DNA of 64,000 nt from assembly GCA_025463135.1 (NCBI GenBank), contig JAOAPY010000043.1, forward strand, positions 1-64,000. The letters are read 5' to 3'. The notes beneath the pieces were generated by a model, which did not search any database, was not told the origin of the DNA, and worked only from the letters and a program-made list of their open reading frames with translations. The position numbers and the translations under genes were made by a program. Source of the stretch: Acidobacteriota bacterium (lineage in GTDB: Bacteria; Acidobacteriota; Blastocatellia; Pyrinomonadales; Pyrinomonadaceae). Of this stretch, positions 45,858 to 53,893 are shown one piece after another (position 1 is the stretch's first letter; the number at the start of each line of letters is the position of its first letter).

Positions 45858-47086
45858 GTGAGATCACCTCCCAGCACTAGTAGACCTAGTCGGTTCCTAT
45901 GAGCAGAAACCCGCTCAAAGCCGCCGACGTAATCCTCGGCAATAATCACCGAGCGGCTATCCTGAACGGCAAGAAGGGCTGCCTCGCTCCAGATTGCTGC
46001 GAGTTCTGCTGCCGACCAAGACTCCGTGTTTTGGGCGACTTGCCTATGAGGAAGAAATCCGTTGATCTTTAGATTGCGAGCTGACGTCTGAAGAATGGCT
46101 TCGCGGTCATTACAATTAGGCCAAGGGAAATTAACTTCCCAATCCAATCGACCCGGTCGTCGAAGAGCTGGATCTATGTCGTGCGGACGGTTGGTTGCAG
46201 CAATCACGATGACGTTGTCATTTGGAGTAAAGCCATCCATGAGTGTAAGGAGTTGAGCGACAACTCTCCGCGAGGCCTCGTGAGAGTCATCGTCACGTTT
46301 GCCCGCGACACTGTCAATTTCGTCGAAGAAGATAATCGCTCTACTTTGCTTAGCTGCATCAGCGAACAACATCCGGAGTATCTCTTCGCTCTGACCGTAC
46401 CATTTGCTGAAAATCTCGGGACCACTTATCTCGTAAAATACCGCATCCGTGCAATTCGCGATGATTCGTGCAAGCATTGTCTTCCCTGTTCCAGGCGGGC
46501 CTGTAAAAAGAACTCCTTTAATTGGCCGAGCACCAATTGTTGACAATTCACCCTTGTACTTAAGGGGTATCTCAATGAGTTCTCTAGCTCGATCAACCAC
46601 TTGTTGAAGCCCGCCGAAATCTTCAAAAGATTCCCGCTTAGATTCAACCTGCGACCTGAACCTAGCGATAGTAGACTCATCGACAGCCGGCAGGTCGACA
46701 TACCTGATTGGGTCTTCCGCAAGAACTCGCAATATTCCAGAATCACGACACTCAACAGTGTTACCCTCACGGTATGTGACATCGTTGCTTGTCGGAAGCA
46801 TCTTCCAACGTCCATTGGCATCTACAACTGTATTATCCGGTCGCTTCACCTTAACCACGCCGACCCACGTTTCCTCTGGCCATAGCTCATTCGGCGCTAA
46901 CTCAATGTGGTTATCTTCGTGCCGAACGAGTACTACGGAACCGACATCAAACCCATCGACTTGGCTGCCATGGGCCGTAGCATTTAGCCCATTGCGAAAC
47001 TCTAAGTAGAGGATTTCACCATTGGGATCAATTGCTCGGACGCGCGCCACAGTGCTTGACGGGCTTATCTCTTCAAACGTGCTCAT
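45854..47086 (-). CDS. AAA+ ATPase, proteasome-regulatory/Cdc48-like
   Basis: 410 aa. The N-terminal 130 residues are beta-rich, as in OB-containing PAN/ARC N-domains. The AAA+ domain has FGGL (157-160), Walker A GPPGTGKT (196-203), pore-loop-like SKWYGQSEE, Walker B FFDEID (253-258) and the second region of homology AATNRPHDIDPALRRPGRLD with arginine fingers. It resembles single-ring unfoldases. No protease gene is adjacent; the overlapping DUF6414 gene is the likely partner. Confidence 0.88.
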   Translation of the reverse strand: MSTFEEISPSSTVARVRAIDPNGEILYLEFRNGLNATAHGSQVDGFDVGSVVLVRHEDNHIELAPNELWPEETWVGVVKVKRPDNTVVDANGRWKMLPTSNDVTYREGNTVECRDSGILRVLAEDPIRYVDLPAVDESTIARFRSQVESKRESFEDFGGLQQVVDRARELIEIPLKYKGELSTIGARPIKGVLFTGPPGTGKTMLARIIANCTDAVFYEISGPEIFSKWYGQSEEILRMLFADAAKQSRAIIFFDEIDSVAGKRDDDSHEASRRVVAQLLTLMDGFTPNDNVIVIAATNRPHDIDPALRRPGRLDWEVNFPWPNCNDREAILQTSARNLKINGFLPHRQVAQNTESWSAAELAAIWSEAALLAVQDSRSVIIAEDYVGGFERVSAHRNRLGLLVLGGDLT

Positions 47087-47160
47087 GGTATTGATGTCTT
47101 ATCGAGCGCAATTCAACCAGCCTATTCGCGAGTTCGGTGTCAGGGCTACGTCACCATGAA

Positions 47161-47523
47161 TTACTGTGCACGGTGAGTTTTCCAAGTCTTAAGCTCAAAG
47201 AGTACCGCGCAATCGCCATCCTTATTCCAGATTGTTCTTCCTAATTTCCAATAGAACGTATGCGTGCTGGTCGCTCTATCATTAGGAGTTGTCGTGTTTT
47301 GACCGTCCTTTGTGCGCAGGGCAAGCCAATCGCCCTTCTTAACCAACTTGGTAGGGAACCAGTAAATGTGCCGAAGCTCGTTTGATATATGACTGCTGTC
47401 GGTGTAGGTAGTGTCGCAAATCATGTAATACGAGAGGTCGTGAACGTCTTCAATCACTTCTAACCAGACGACCTCCTCATCCAAATTACCTTTGTCCGCA
47501 ATTGAATGGATCCTAATGTTCAC
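47161..47523 (-). CDS. Lamin-tail-like small protein
   Basis: 120 aa from GTG 47523, which has GGAGG eight nt upstream; the frame stays open to 47589. The sequence is beta-rich with WLEVIEDVHDLSYYMICD, KGDWLALRTKDGQN and HTFYWKLGRTIWNKDGD, which resembles lamin-tail (Ig-like) domain proteins found beside conflict genes. It lies 74 nt downstream... in genome coordinates left-adjacent to none and immediately after the AAA+ gene's 5' side, on the same strand upstream of it. Function unknown. Confidence 0.6.
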   Translation of the reverse strand: MNIRIHSIADKGNLDEEVVWLEVIEDVHDLSYYMICDTTYTDSSHISNELRHIYWFPTKLVKKGDWLALRTKDGQNTTTPNDRATSTHTFYWKLGRTIWNKDGDCAVLFELKTWKTHRAQ

Positions 47524-47746
47524 CTTTACAACCTCCGTTTTGAAAGACTGATATATCACACGCTCGCTGTGGATGCAACGCCGTTGCATGAGTGCAACGT
47601 GGGCTTCGCTCTTCGAAAAGGAATCCGCGCTTACCCGGATACTATGTCGAGCTGTTTGTTGATCTAAGCTAGTTCTTCTCGCTGAGATGGTTGGATCTCT
47701 GAAGCTTTGTGAAGTAACGAGTACTTGATCGACTTACTTCGATTCG

Positions 47747-48622
47747 ATGTATCCTCCAAGCGATGGATCGGGTTTGGATTTGATGAATGCCACTCATATG
47801 ACTTTTCAACTCGGCGATAGGATTATTTCTGACCGACACCTTAAACTTGCGGGCCGTCTTTCGGTGTGTCGGAAGCATTACCAGAAAGCTGGCTTCTTGG
47901 ATGACAATCAACCCGACAGTCCGCTAGCGCAGCATTTCCAATCGAGTCAAGATGCACTTCGACGCGGGGCACTCGACATCGCCGAAGTGGAGATATTCAA
48001 TTTGGCAGCAAAGTTGATGGAGCTTGGCCAGGTAGGAAAGTATGATCCCCAACTCTTAAGGCGATTCAAGCAGCGTCTAAGAACCCACAGGCTCGATGAT
48101 TATCTGGGGGTTCAGTGCGAGATTGCCGTTGCTAGCCTTCTACTCGCGAAGAGATTTCAGTTCACTTGTCCCGATCCTCCAGATTTTCAAATCAAAGTGG
48201 AGGGCTCAGAACAACCTGCATGTATTGAGTGCACGAGCGTTCATATTGAAACGGATTCGGATAGAGAACTCATCTACAAAGTAGGCTCGGCGATTAACGC
48301 CAAAAAGAAAAAAGAATATTGCCGGGCAGACAGCGCCTTGGTCGTAGACATCACTAATGTCATGTATCACAGCCATAAGGCCGGATGGAACTTGAACCCC
48401 AATGCTATCAAGGAAAACTTTGCCGACCTCGCCTCGGATTCTGGATTTGGGGCAGTTTTGATTTTGTGCGAGGTTGGAAATCTTGAGAAGGGCCGCATGG
48501 AAACTCTATATTCGCGACTGGCCATCGAAAGCCCTTCAGTCGAATTGCAGACTGTACTCGATCAGTGTTTCACCGACGGAGAATACTTTGTCACACAAGC
48601 GGTGTTCCCTCGAATCAGCTGA
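47747..48622 (+). CDS. Unknown 291-aa protein with nuclease-like motif
   Basis: No family recognised. The segment CEIAVASLLLAKRF, then PPDFQI, then ACIECTSVHIE resembles the E...PD...ExT pattern of PD-(D/E)XK-type nucleases, with the Lys replaced. The N-terminal 100 residues are helical. Alternative starts exist at 47783 and 47798; no ribosome site decides. It is the only gene between the lamin-tail-like gene and the tRNA and is on the opposite strand. Nuclease function is inference. Confidence 0.5.
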   Translation: MYPPSDGSGLDLMNATHMTFQLGDRIISDRHLKLAGRLSVCRKHYQKAGFLDDNQPDSPLAQHFQSSQDALRRGALDIAEVEIFNLAAKLMELGQVGKYDPQLLRRFKQRLRTHRLDDYLGVQCEIAVASLLLAKRFQFTCPDPPDFQIKVEGSEQPACIECTSVHIETDSDRELIYKVGSAINAKKKKEYCRADSALVVDITNVMYHSHKAGWNLNPNAIKENFADLASDSGFGAVLILCEVGNLEKGRMETLYSRLAIESPSVELQTVLDQCFTDGEYFVTQAVFPRIS

Positions 48623-49004
48623 ACTTGCTAGTGTCACCGCCGGCACGCGCGGAATGCCGTCACTCCTTCACTAATCGATTCGAGTCCTACAGCTTTAAGA
48701 AGCTGGGAGAGTCCCACTGGGGGACTCGAAATAAAAATTTAAGCGTTGGCGCTAAAGAGACTTAGAGGATCGGCAACTTTTGCGTGTCACAACTGAGTCA
48801 CACGATTTTGGGTACGGAAAGCACACAATGCACGTAATGCTCTTAAAGCACGTGTTTGGGAACTCTTTTCGAGTCCCCCTGTCGGACTCGCATGCCAATC
48901 CAGAAAAGTCCGCACAAAATTCGCCCTGAAAGGTGACACAAATGGGCACTAAGCGGACACTAGATTGAAATTTATGCGATTTTGCTGAGGAAAATGAAGA
49001 TTTA
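48623..49004. repeat. Island edge with copies of the tRNA-Leu T-arm sequence
   Basis: No gene seen. GGGGGACTCGAA at 48719-48730 equals 12 nt of the tRNA-Leu T arm (49016-49027). TTCGAGTCCCCC at 48868-48879 is the same sequence inverted, followed by TGTCGGACTCG, which partly continues like a tRNA 3' end. TTCGAGTCC at 48679-48687 pairs with GGACTCGAA at 48722-48730. These look like attachment-site or tRNA-end remnants left by repeated integration. Confidence 0.5.
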
Positions 49005-49089
49005 TGGTGCCGAAGGGGGGACTCGAACCCCCACGAGTTACCTCACACGCCCCTCAAACGTGCGCGTCTGCCAGTTCCGCCACTTCGGC
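49005..49089 (-). tRNA. tRNA-Leu(GAG)
   Basis: The minus strand reads GCCGAAG (acceptor) to CTTCGGC plus discriminator A and an encoded CCA at 49007-49005. The anticodon stem CACGT/GCGTG encloses loop TTGAGGG with anticodon GAG. A long variable arm, as expected for a class II leucine tRNA, and a T arm GGGGG-TTCGAGT-CCCCC follow. It lies downstream of secG, a common bacterial arrangement. Its 3' end faces the accessory region, making it the probable integration target. Confidence 0.93.
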
Positions 49090-49195
49090 TTAGGTTGTCA
49101 GATATCTATTGCAAGAGCCATCTACGAATCGACCTGAACTCTGGTGAGGAGTTGTACTGCCTGCCTACCTTGATTTACTGCCTGCGACCATTAGC

Positions 49196-49275
49196 GATTG
49201 ATACCGTTGCTACTTAGGCGATGTCTTAGGCGATGCTACTTAGGCGATGTCTTTGGCGATGCCTTGGGCGATGCC
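49196..49275. repeat. 12-bp tandem repeats spanning the secG stop
   Basis: The plus strand repeats units of the type CTTAGGCGATGT / CTTTGGCGATGC / CTTGGGCGATGC about six times. Half of them encode the SPK tail of SecG; after the TAG stop the sequence ACATCGCCTAAGTAG is duplicated with its own in-frame-looking stop. This suggests slippage-driven changes in tail length. Confidence 0.7.
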
Positions 49276-49679
49276 TTTGCTGCCGGGCTGGCCGCTGGAG
49301 TCGACGCCGGTTTCTTGTTGGCATCGGCCGCAACTGACGCTGTCGGAGAGGGCGACGCTATGGTTGCCGGAATGGTTGCCGGAGCTACAGACGGCTTTGG
49401 CGACGGTGACGCCACCGGCACACTTTCCGACTGCAAAACTGAATGCGTGCCGTTTACTCCCGGCAGCGACAGCGTCAAGGCAATCAACATAAATGCGATC
49501 GCAGCACCAATAGTGACCTTCGCCAAAATGTTTTGCGTGCCGCGCGGGCCAAACGCCGTGCTCGAGACGCTGCTCGTAAACAGAGCGCCGGCATCCGCCT
49601 TGCCCGGTTGCAGCAGTATTACAACGATAAGCACCGCACAGGAAAGGATAAACAAAGCGAATAAGGTATAAGCTAACAA
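49236..49679 (-). CDS. secG: Preprotein translocase subunit SecG
   Basis: 147 aa starting at TTG 49679 with AGGAG six nt upstream. SecG features: a first membrane helix (LFALFILSCAVLIVVILLQ), the conserved loop GKADAGALF...STAFGPRGTQN, and a second helix (VTIGAAIAFMLIALTLSL). It assists SecYEG-mediated export in the inner membrane. The tail after residue 80 is a long Ser/Pro/Ala/Lys extension ending in KASPKASPKTSPK, longer than in typical SecG. The 12-bp unit encoding ASPK-type repeats continues past the stop codon. Confidence 0.95.
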   Translation of the reverse strand: MLAYTLFALFILSCAVLIVVILLQPGKADAGALFTSSVSSTAFGPRGTQNILAKVTIGAAIAFMLIALTLSLPGVNGTHSVLQSESVPVASPSPKPSVAPATIPATIASPSPTASVAADANKKPASTPAASPAAKASPKASPKTSPK

Positions 49680-49699
49680 CTGATTCTCCTAAATGCCGG

Positions 49700-49890
49700 A
49701 AACTGGAAGCCGTGAACCGTAACAAGCCGATCCTAAGCGCTGTGAACGGTGAACGGGAAACCGTAGAAGCCGATCTCAAACCTAATGTCGTGCAAGCCGC
49801 TCAAAAATCTCGCTATTTCCGTTACCCGTATCCGGCTTGTCACCGTTTACGGTTTACGGTTTATTGCTCGTCACGATTCACGGTAATTCA
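49700..49890. repeat. Inverted arrays of short GTGAACGG-type repeats
   Basis: Units such as GTGAACCGT and GTGAACGGTGAACGGGAAACCGT lie at 49711-49765, and the complementary type (CCGTTTACGGTTTACGGTTT, TCACGATTCACGG) lies at 49842-49885. The arrays are inverted relative to each other in the secG-tpiA spacer and extend to the tpiA stop. Confidence 0.6.
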
Positions 49891-50632
49891 CTATCTGCGC
49901 GAAGCTGTCGGCTTTCAAGCTGGCGCCCCCAACGAGTGCCCCGTCGATGTCCTCCTGGGCCATCAACGCGCCAACGTTATCAGGCTTTACCGAACCACCG
50001 TAAAGTATTCTTAGAGCCTGGGCCGCGTCTCTAGAGTGCCCTTCCGCGAAAACGCGCCGGATAAACGCGTGCATTTCCTGCGCTTGCTCCGGCGTCGCTG
50101 TACGTCCCGTACCAATTGCCCAAACAGGCTCGTAGGCAACGATAATACGGTCGAGGTCTGAGGCTGTCAACCCGCTAAGTCCGCCAGTTAACTGGCCCTT
50201 AACCACGGCTTCGGCCGTTCCCTGGTCACGCTGTCCCAGGCTTTCGCCGACGCACATGATAGCTGTCAGGCCGGAAGAAATTGCCGCCTGGACCTTGCGC
50301 CGGACCATTGTGTCGGTCTCCGAATAATGTTGGCGGCGTTCGGAATGCCCAATAATCACGTAGGCCGCTCCCACATCGCGCAGCATGAATGGCGCAATCT
50401 CTCCGGTGTGGGCACCCTCTTCAACTTCAGTGGAGCAGTTCTGTCCGGCGACCTTGATGTTCGAACCATCGAGTCGATCGACGACTGTTTTAAGGGCGGT
50501 AAAAACCGGAGCGATGATTACTTCGCAGTGATTGGCGTTGGCCACCAGCGGTTTTAGGGCAAGTGCCGTTTGCACCGATTCACCCACGGTCTTGTACATC
50601 TTCCAGTTACCAGCAATCACGGGCTTGCGCAT
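49871..50632 (-). CDS. tpiA: Triose-phosphate isomerase
   Basis: 253 aa, normal family length. Catalytic residues are visible in GNWKMYK (Asn/Lys), IGHSERR (His) and [11 protein letters not shown] (Glu), with the phosphate-binding GGSVKPDN near the C-terminus. It interconverts dihydroxyacetone phosphate and glyceraldehyde 3-phosphate in cytosolic glycolysis. AAAGGA lies about nine nt before the ATG. Part of the gapA-pgk-tpiA-secG series; repeat-filled spacers separate the genes. Confidence 0.97.
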   Translation of the reverse strand: MRKPVIAGNWKMYKTVGESVQTALALKPLVANANHCEVIIAPVFTALKTVVDRLDGSNIKVAGQNCSTEVEEGAHTGEIAPFMLRDVGAAYVIIGHSERRQHYSETDTMVRRKVQAAISSGLTAIMCVGESLGQRDQGTAEAVVKGQLTGGLSGLTASDLDRIIVAYEPVWAIGTGRTATPEQAQEMHAFIRRVFAEGHSRDAAQALRILYGGSVKPDNVGALMAQEDIDGALVGGASLKADSFAQIVNYRES

Positions 50633-50648
50633 AGTAGGAAATCCTTTT

Positions 50649-50690
50649 CGATCTTTGGTCTTTGGTCTTTGAGTTTTGAGTTTTGTCAGC
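50649..50690. repeat. CTTTGGT heptamer array (left arm, tpiA-pgk spacer)
   Basis: CTTTGGTCTTTGGTCTTTGAGTTTTGAGTTTTG is a degenerate heptamer array. Its inverted counterpart (ACCAAAGATCAACGACCCAAGATCAAAGACC) lies at about 50843-50875, so the two arms flank the 100-bp palindromic element at 50717. Confidence 0.65.
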
Positions 50691-50716
50691 AGGCGGTACT
50701 GACCTCACCGCTCTCA

Positions 50717-50816
50717 GTTTAGAAATCGCACTTGTGCGCCCCGTTATGCAAGAAACACAAGAGGGACCGAAAATGCATCCTTCCCACTGCCTGGCGGACA
50801 AGTCCGCTTCCTAAAC
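50717..50816. repeat. MITE-like element, copy 1
   Basis: Bounded by GTTTAG (50717) and CTAAAC (50811). Internal CGCACTTGTGCG palindrome, a GTTATGC block, and GGCGGACAAGTCCGC near the right end. Shares these blocks in the same order with elements at 52143 and 62774. No coding capacity. Confidence 0.65.
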
Positions 50817-50888
50817 AAAATTCAAATCTCCACGCGTTCAAGAAACCAAAGATCAACGACCCAAGATCAAAGACCTGAAATCTCAATT

Positions 50889-52100
50889 TCACTCTTTCTC
50901 GCTCAACGCATTGACACCTGGCAGCTCTTCTCCCGCCAGGAATTCGAGCGTGGCGCCGCCGCCGGTGGAAATGTGTGTGATGCGATCGGCGACGCCGGCT
51001 TTGGTCACCGCTGCTACCGAATCTCCCCCGCCCACAATCACAGTCGCGCCGCGATCCGCCGCTTCAGCGACGGCGTGCGCAATGCCGATAGTCCCCTGAT
51101 CAAAAGGCGGCTCCTCAAAGACGCCCATCGGCCCATTCCAAATGATGGTGCGCGCGTCGCGTAGCGCATTGGCAAAGTGCACCACCGTCTCCACGCCAAT
51201 GTCCAGGCCCGCATGTCCGGCGTTGGTGAACTCGATGGGGATGGTCTTGGAGAGAATCTGTTGTCCCTTGATTGGCTCGTAACTATCCACGACCTGATGA
51301 TCAGTGGGCAAGAGCAAGTCGACCCCAGCGGCTTTTGCGCGCTGTTGGATTTGCGCCGCGGTGTCGAGCATCTCGTTTTCGACCAGCGATTTTCCCACCG
51401 TAAACCCTTCAGCCTTAAAAAAAGTGTAGGCCATCGCGCCGCCGATGAGCAGGCGATCAACCTTCCGATCGATTAGAGCGTTAAGTACAGGAATCTTGTC
51501 GGACACTTTGGCGCCGCCGAGAATTGCGACGAACGGATGTTCGGGATTGTTGATAACGCGCCCCAGATACTCGAGCTCCTTTTCCATCAAGAGCCCGGCT
51601 GCCGACTGCGAAACAAACTTTGTAATACCGACAGTTGAAGCATGAGCGCGATGCGCGGCGCCGAAAGCATCATTGACGTACAGATCGCAGAGGCTTGCCA
51701 GCTGTTGCGCGAACGTATCGTCGTTCTTTTCTTCTTCGGCATGAAAGCGCAGGTTCTCAAGCAGGCAGACATCCCCATCCTGCAAGGCCTTTACTTTTGC
51801 TTGCGCCGCGTCGCCAACACAATCCTCGGCGAAGGCGACCTGGCGACCAAGCAGTTCCGAAAGGTGCGCGGCTACCGGCCGCAAACTGTATTTATCGACG
51901 CGCTGTCCTTTGGGCCGGCCCAGATGCGACGCGAGAATAACTCGTGCGCCCTGTTCGATGGCATAGTTAATCGTAGGCACGGCGGCGCGAATGCGCGTGT
52001 CATCGTCAACCTTGCCATCATGTAACGGCACATTAAAATCCACGCGAATGAAAACGCGTTGATGGTGAAGGTTGAGATCCTTAATTGAGAGTTTTTGCAT
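50889..52100 (-). CDS. pgk: Phosphoglycerate kinase
   Basis: 403 aa, full length. Family motifs: RVDFNVPL near the N-terminus, [23 protein letters not shown], the [12 protein letters not shown] segment, and the C-terminal [13 protein letters not shown] and [13 protein letters not shown]. It transfers phosphate from 1,3-bisphosphoglycerate to ADP in glycolysis. It lies between gapA and tpiA on the same strand; each spacer is about 220-260 bp and carries repeats, so separate promoters are possible. Confidence 0.97.
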   Translation of the reverse strand: MQKLSIKDLNLHHQRVFIRVDFNVPLHDGKVDDDTRIRAAVPTINYAIEQGARVILASHLGRPKGQRVDKYSLRPVAAHLSELLGRQVAFAEDCVGDAAQAKVKALQDGDVCLLENLRFHAEEEKNDDTFAQQLASLCDLYVNDAFGAAHRAHASTVGITKFVSQSAAGLLMEKELEYLGRVINNPEHPFVAILGGAKVSDKIPVLNALIDRKVDRLLIGGAMAYTFFKAEGFTVGKSLVENEMLDTAAQIQQRAKAAGVDLLLPTDHQVVDSYEPIKGQQILSKTIPIEFTNAGHAGLDIGVETVVHFANALRDARTIIWNGPMGVFEEPPFDQGTIGIAHAVAEAADRGATVIVGGGDSVAAVTKAGVADRITHISTGGGATLEFLAGEELPGVNALSEKE

Positions 52101-52142
52101 TAGGACTTTTGTCTTTGGCTCTTCCGTTCTTGACGGCTCTCA

Positions 52143-52232
52143 GTTTAGAGAGCGCACTTGTGCGCACGTCGCACGCAATATGTTATGCGGTATGGCATCC
52201 GCCGGTTGGCGGACAAGTCTGATGTTCTAAAC
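52143..52232. repeat. MITE-like element, copy 2
   Basis: Bounded by GTTTAG (52143) and CTAAAC (52227). Contains GCGCACTTGTGCGC, GTTATGC and GGCGGACAAGTC in the same order as copy 1. It sits in the pgk-gapA spacer; weaker CTTTGG- and CCAAA-type words flank it at about 52111 and 52285. Confidence 0.65.
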
Positions 52233-52325
52233 GAAACAAAACCTCAAAACGATAACAGCCCCAGCGCCAGACCCGGAACACAAGAACAAAGGCCAAATAC
52301 CTGAGATCAAACCAAGCCCTGCCGT

Positions 52326-53333
52326 TTACAGACCCTTTTCCGCAACGTACTTGATCAAATCCCTTACGCGGCACGAATAGCCCCACTCGTTGTCATACCA
52401 CGAAAGGATCTTGATCATGTTGCCGCCGATCACCTTGGTGTATTCCGCATCGACAATCGAAGAGTGCGAATTGCCTTTGAAGTCAGCAGAGACCAACGGC
52501 TCTTCGCAAAACGAAAGTATGCCGCGCAGTTCGCCCTCGGCGGCCGCCTTCAGCGCCGCGTTGACCTCTTCGGTGGTGGTGTCCCTCTCAACGTCAATGA
52601 CAACGTCAACCAGGGAAACATTCGGGGTCGGCACGCGCACCGAAATCCCGTCAAACTTTCCCTTTAGTTCGGGCAGCACGAGGGCCACCGCCTTTGCCGC
52701 TCCCGTCGAAGTGGGAATCATTGAGAGCGCTGCTGCTCGCGCGCGCCGCAAATCTTTGTGGGGCAGATCCAGCAATTGCTGGTCGTTGGTATAGGAATGA
52801 ATGGTCGTCATCTGCGCCGATCGGATGCCAAACTTTTCGTGAATTACTTTGGCCACAGGCGCCAAACAGTTGGTCGTACACGAAGCGTTGGAGATGATAT
52901 GGTGCTCGGCCGCATTGTACTTTTCCTGGTTGACACCCAGCACAATCGTGATGTCTTCGTCCTTGGCAGGCGCGCTGATGATCACTTTCTTTACGCTGCC
53001 ATGCAGATGTTTCCTCGCCTCTTCCGCTTTCGTAAAGATGCCGGTCGATTCAATCACAATTTCCGCGCCCACCGATTCCCAATCAATAGCTGCGGGGTCG
53101 CGCTGGGAAAAGACTCGAAACTCTTCTCCTTCCACGTTGATCCCTGTTTCCGTGGCCCTTATGTCGTGATTAAGGTTGCCGTGCACTGAATCGTACTTGA
53201 GCAGATGGGCCAGTGTCCTGGTATCCGTCAGATCATTCACCGCTACAAAATCGATGTCGGAATCTCCCAGCGACGCGCGAAGCACGTTGCGACCAATGCG
53301 TCCGAATCCATTGATACCAACCTTGACTGCCAT
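52326..53333 (-). CDS. gapA: Type I glyceraldehyde-3-phosphate dehydrogenase
   Basis: 335 aa. The N-terminal [10 protein letters not shown] binds NAD; the catalytic Cys is in [12 protein letters not shown], and WYDNEWGYS closes the C-terminus. AAGGAG seven nt before the ATG supports the start. It oxidatively phosphorylates glyceraldehyde 3-phosphate in the cytosol. First gene of the gapA-pgk-tpiA-secG series. Confidence 0.97.
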   Translation of the reverse strand: MAVKVGINGFGRIGRNVLRASLGDSDIDFVAVNDLTDTRTLAHLLKYDSVHGNLNHDIRATETGINVEGEEFRVFSQRDPAAIDWESVGAEIVIESTGIFTKAEEARKHLHGSVKKVIISAPAKDEDITIVLGVNQEKYNAAEHHIISNASCTTNCLAPVAKVIHEKFGIRSAQMTTIHSYTNDQQLLDLPHKDLRRARAAALSMIPTSTGAAKAVALVLPELKGKFDGISVRVPTPNVSLVDVVIDVERDTTTEEVNAALKAAAEGELRGILSFCEEPLVSADFKGNSHSSIVDAEYTKVIGGNMIKILSWYDNEWGYSCRVRDLIKYVAEKGL

Positions 53334-53893
53334 TCTTTTTCTCCTTTACCGATCTATCTGAAACGATCCTTAGCGCAATCTGACGAGCCACATCCCGGAA
53401 ACGGGACGTCTTACATCCCAATTCCGAGATTCGAAAGCCGGATGGGAAATCTGCGTTGAAAGATAAGCAGGAAGATTATTCGTCACATCTGCGAGTGTCA
53501 AGTGAGGTCTCGGTGCGGCTCAAGGCGCTAATTTTCCGAGCCTCAGTAGTGCGCGGTCGACCTTGCGACTCAGACGCACGAATAATCAGCAGAACGTTCT
53601 GAGTGGCTCGACCCTTCCGTCGGCAGGGTTTGCACGACATGGGCCGAGAGCACACCATCCGCAGAATTTGGATCAAGGCCCGCCATGTCTCCAACAGTGC
53701 AAACAACGTGTATATTGAGGTGAACTGTCATTGGCACGCAGGGTGCTGTTGGGATCGCCTGGTGCGGCATGTTTTTGAAACCGCAACAGTGTATTAAGCG
53801 TAGTATGACTTGATTCAGCGGACTCTGTCAGCGCTGAGCGTATCCCTGACAGCACCCGCTTTTCCATCATTGATTCCAAGGAGTTTCGGTCCG
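53334..53893. promoter_or_regulatory. Divergent gapA / outer-membrane-protein spacer
   Basis: This 560-bp region separates divergent genes and must hold promoters for both. I see no convincing small gene and could not place promoter boxes with confidence. An AAGGAG ribosome site (53878) serves the plus-strand gene. Confidence 0.4.

Noticed and set aside
53334-53893. Small genes between gapA and the TolC-like gene
   Set aside because: The short frames on both strands lack ribosome sites and protein-like composition.
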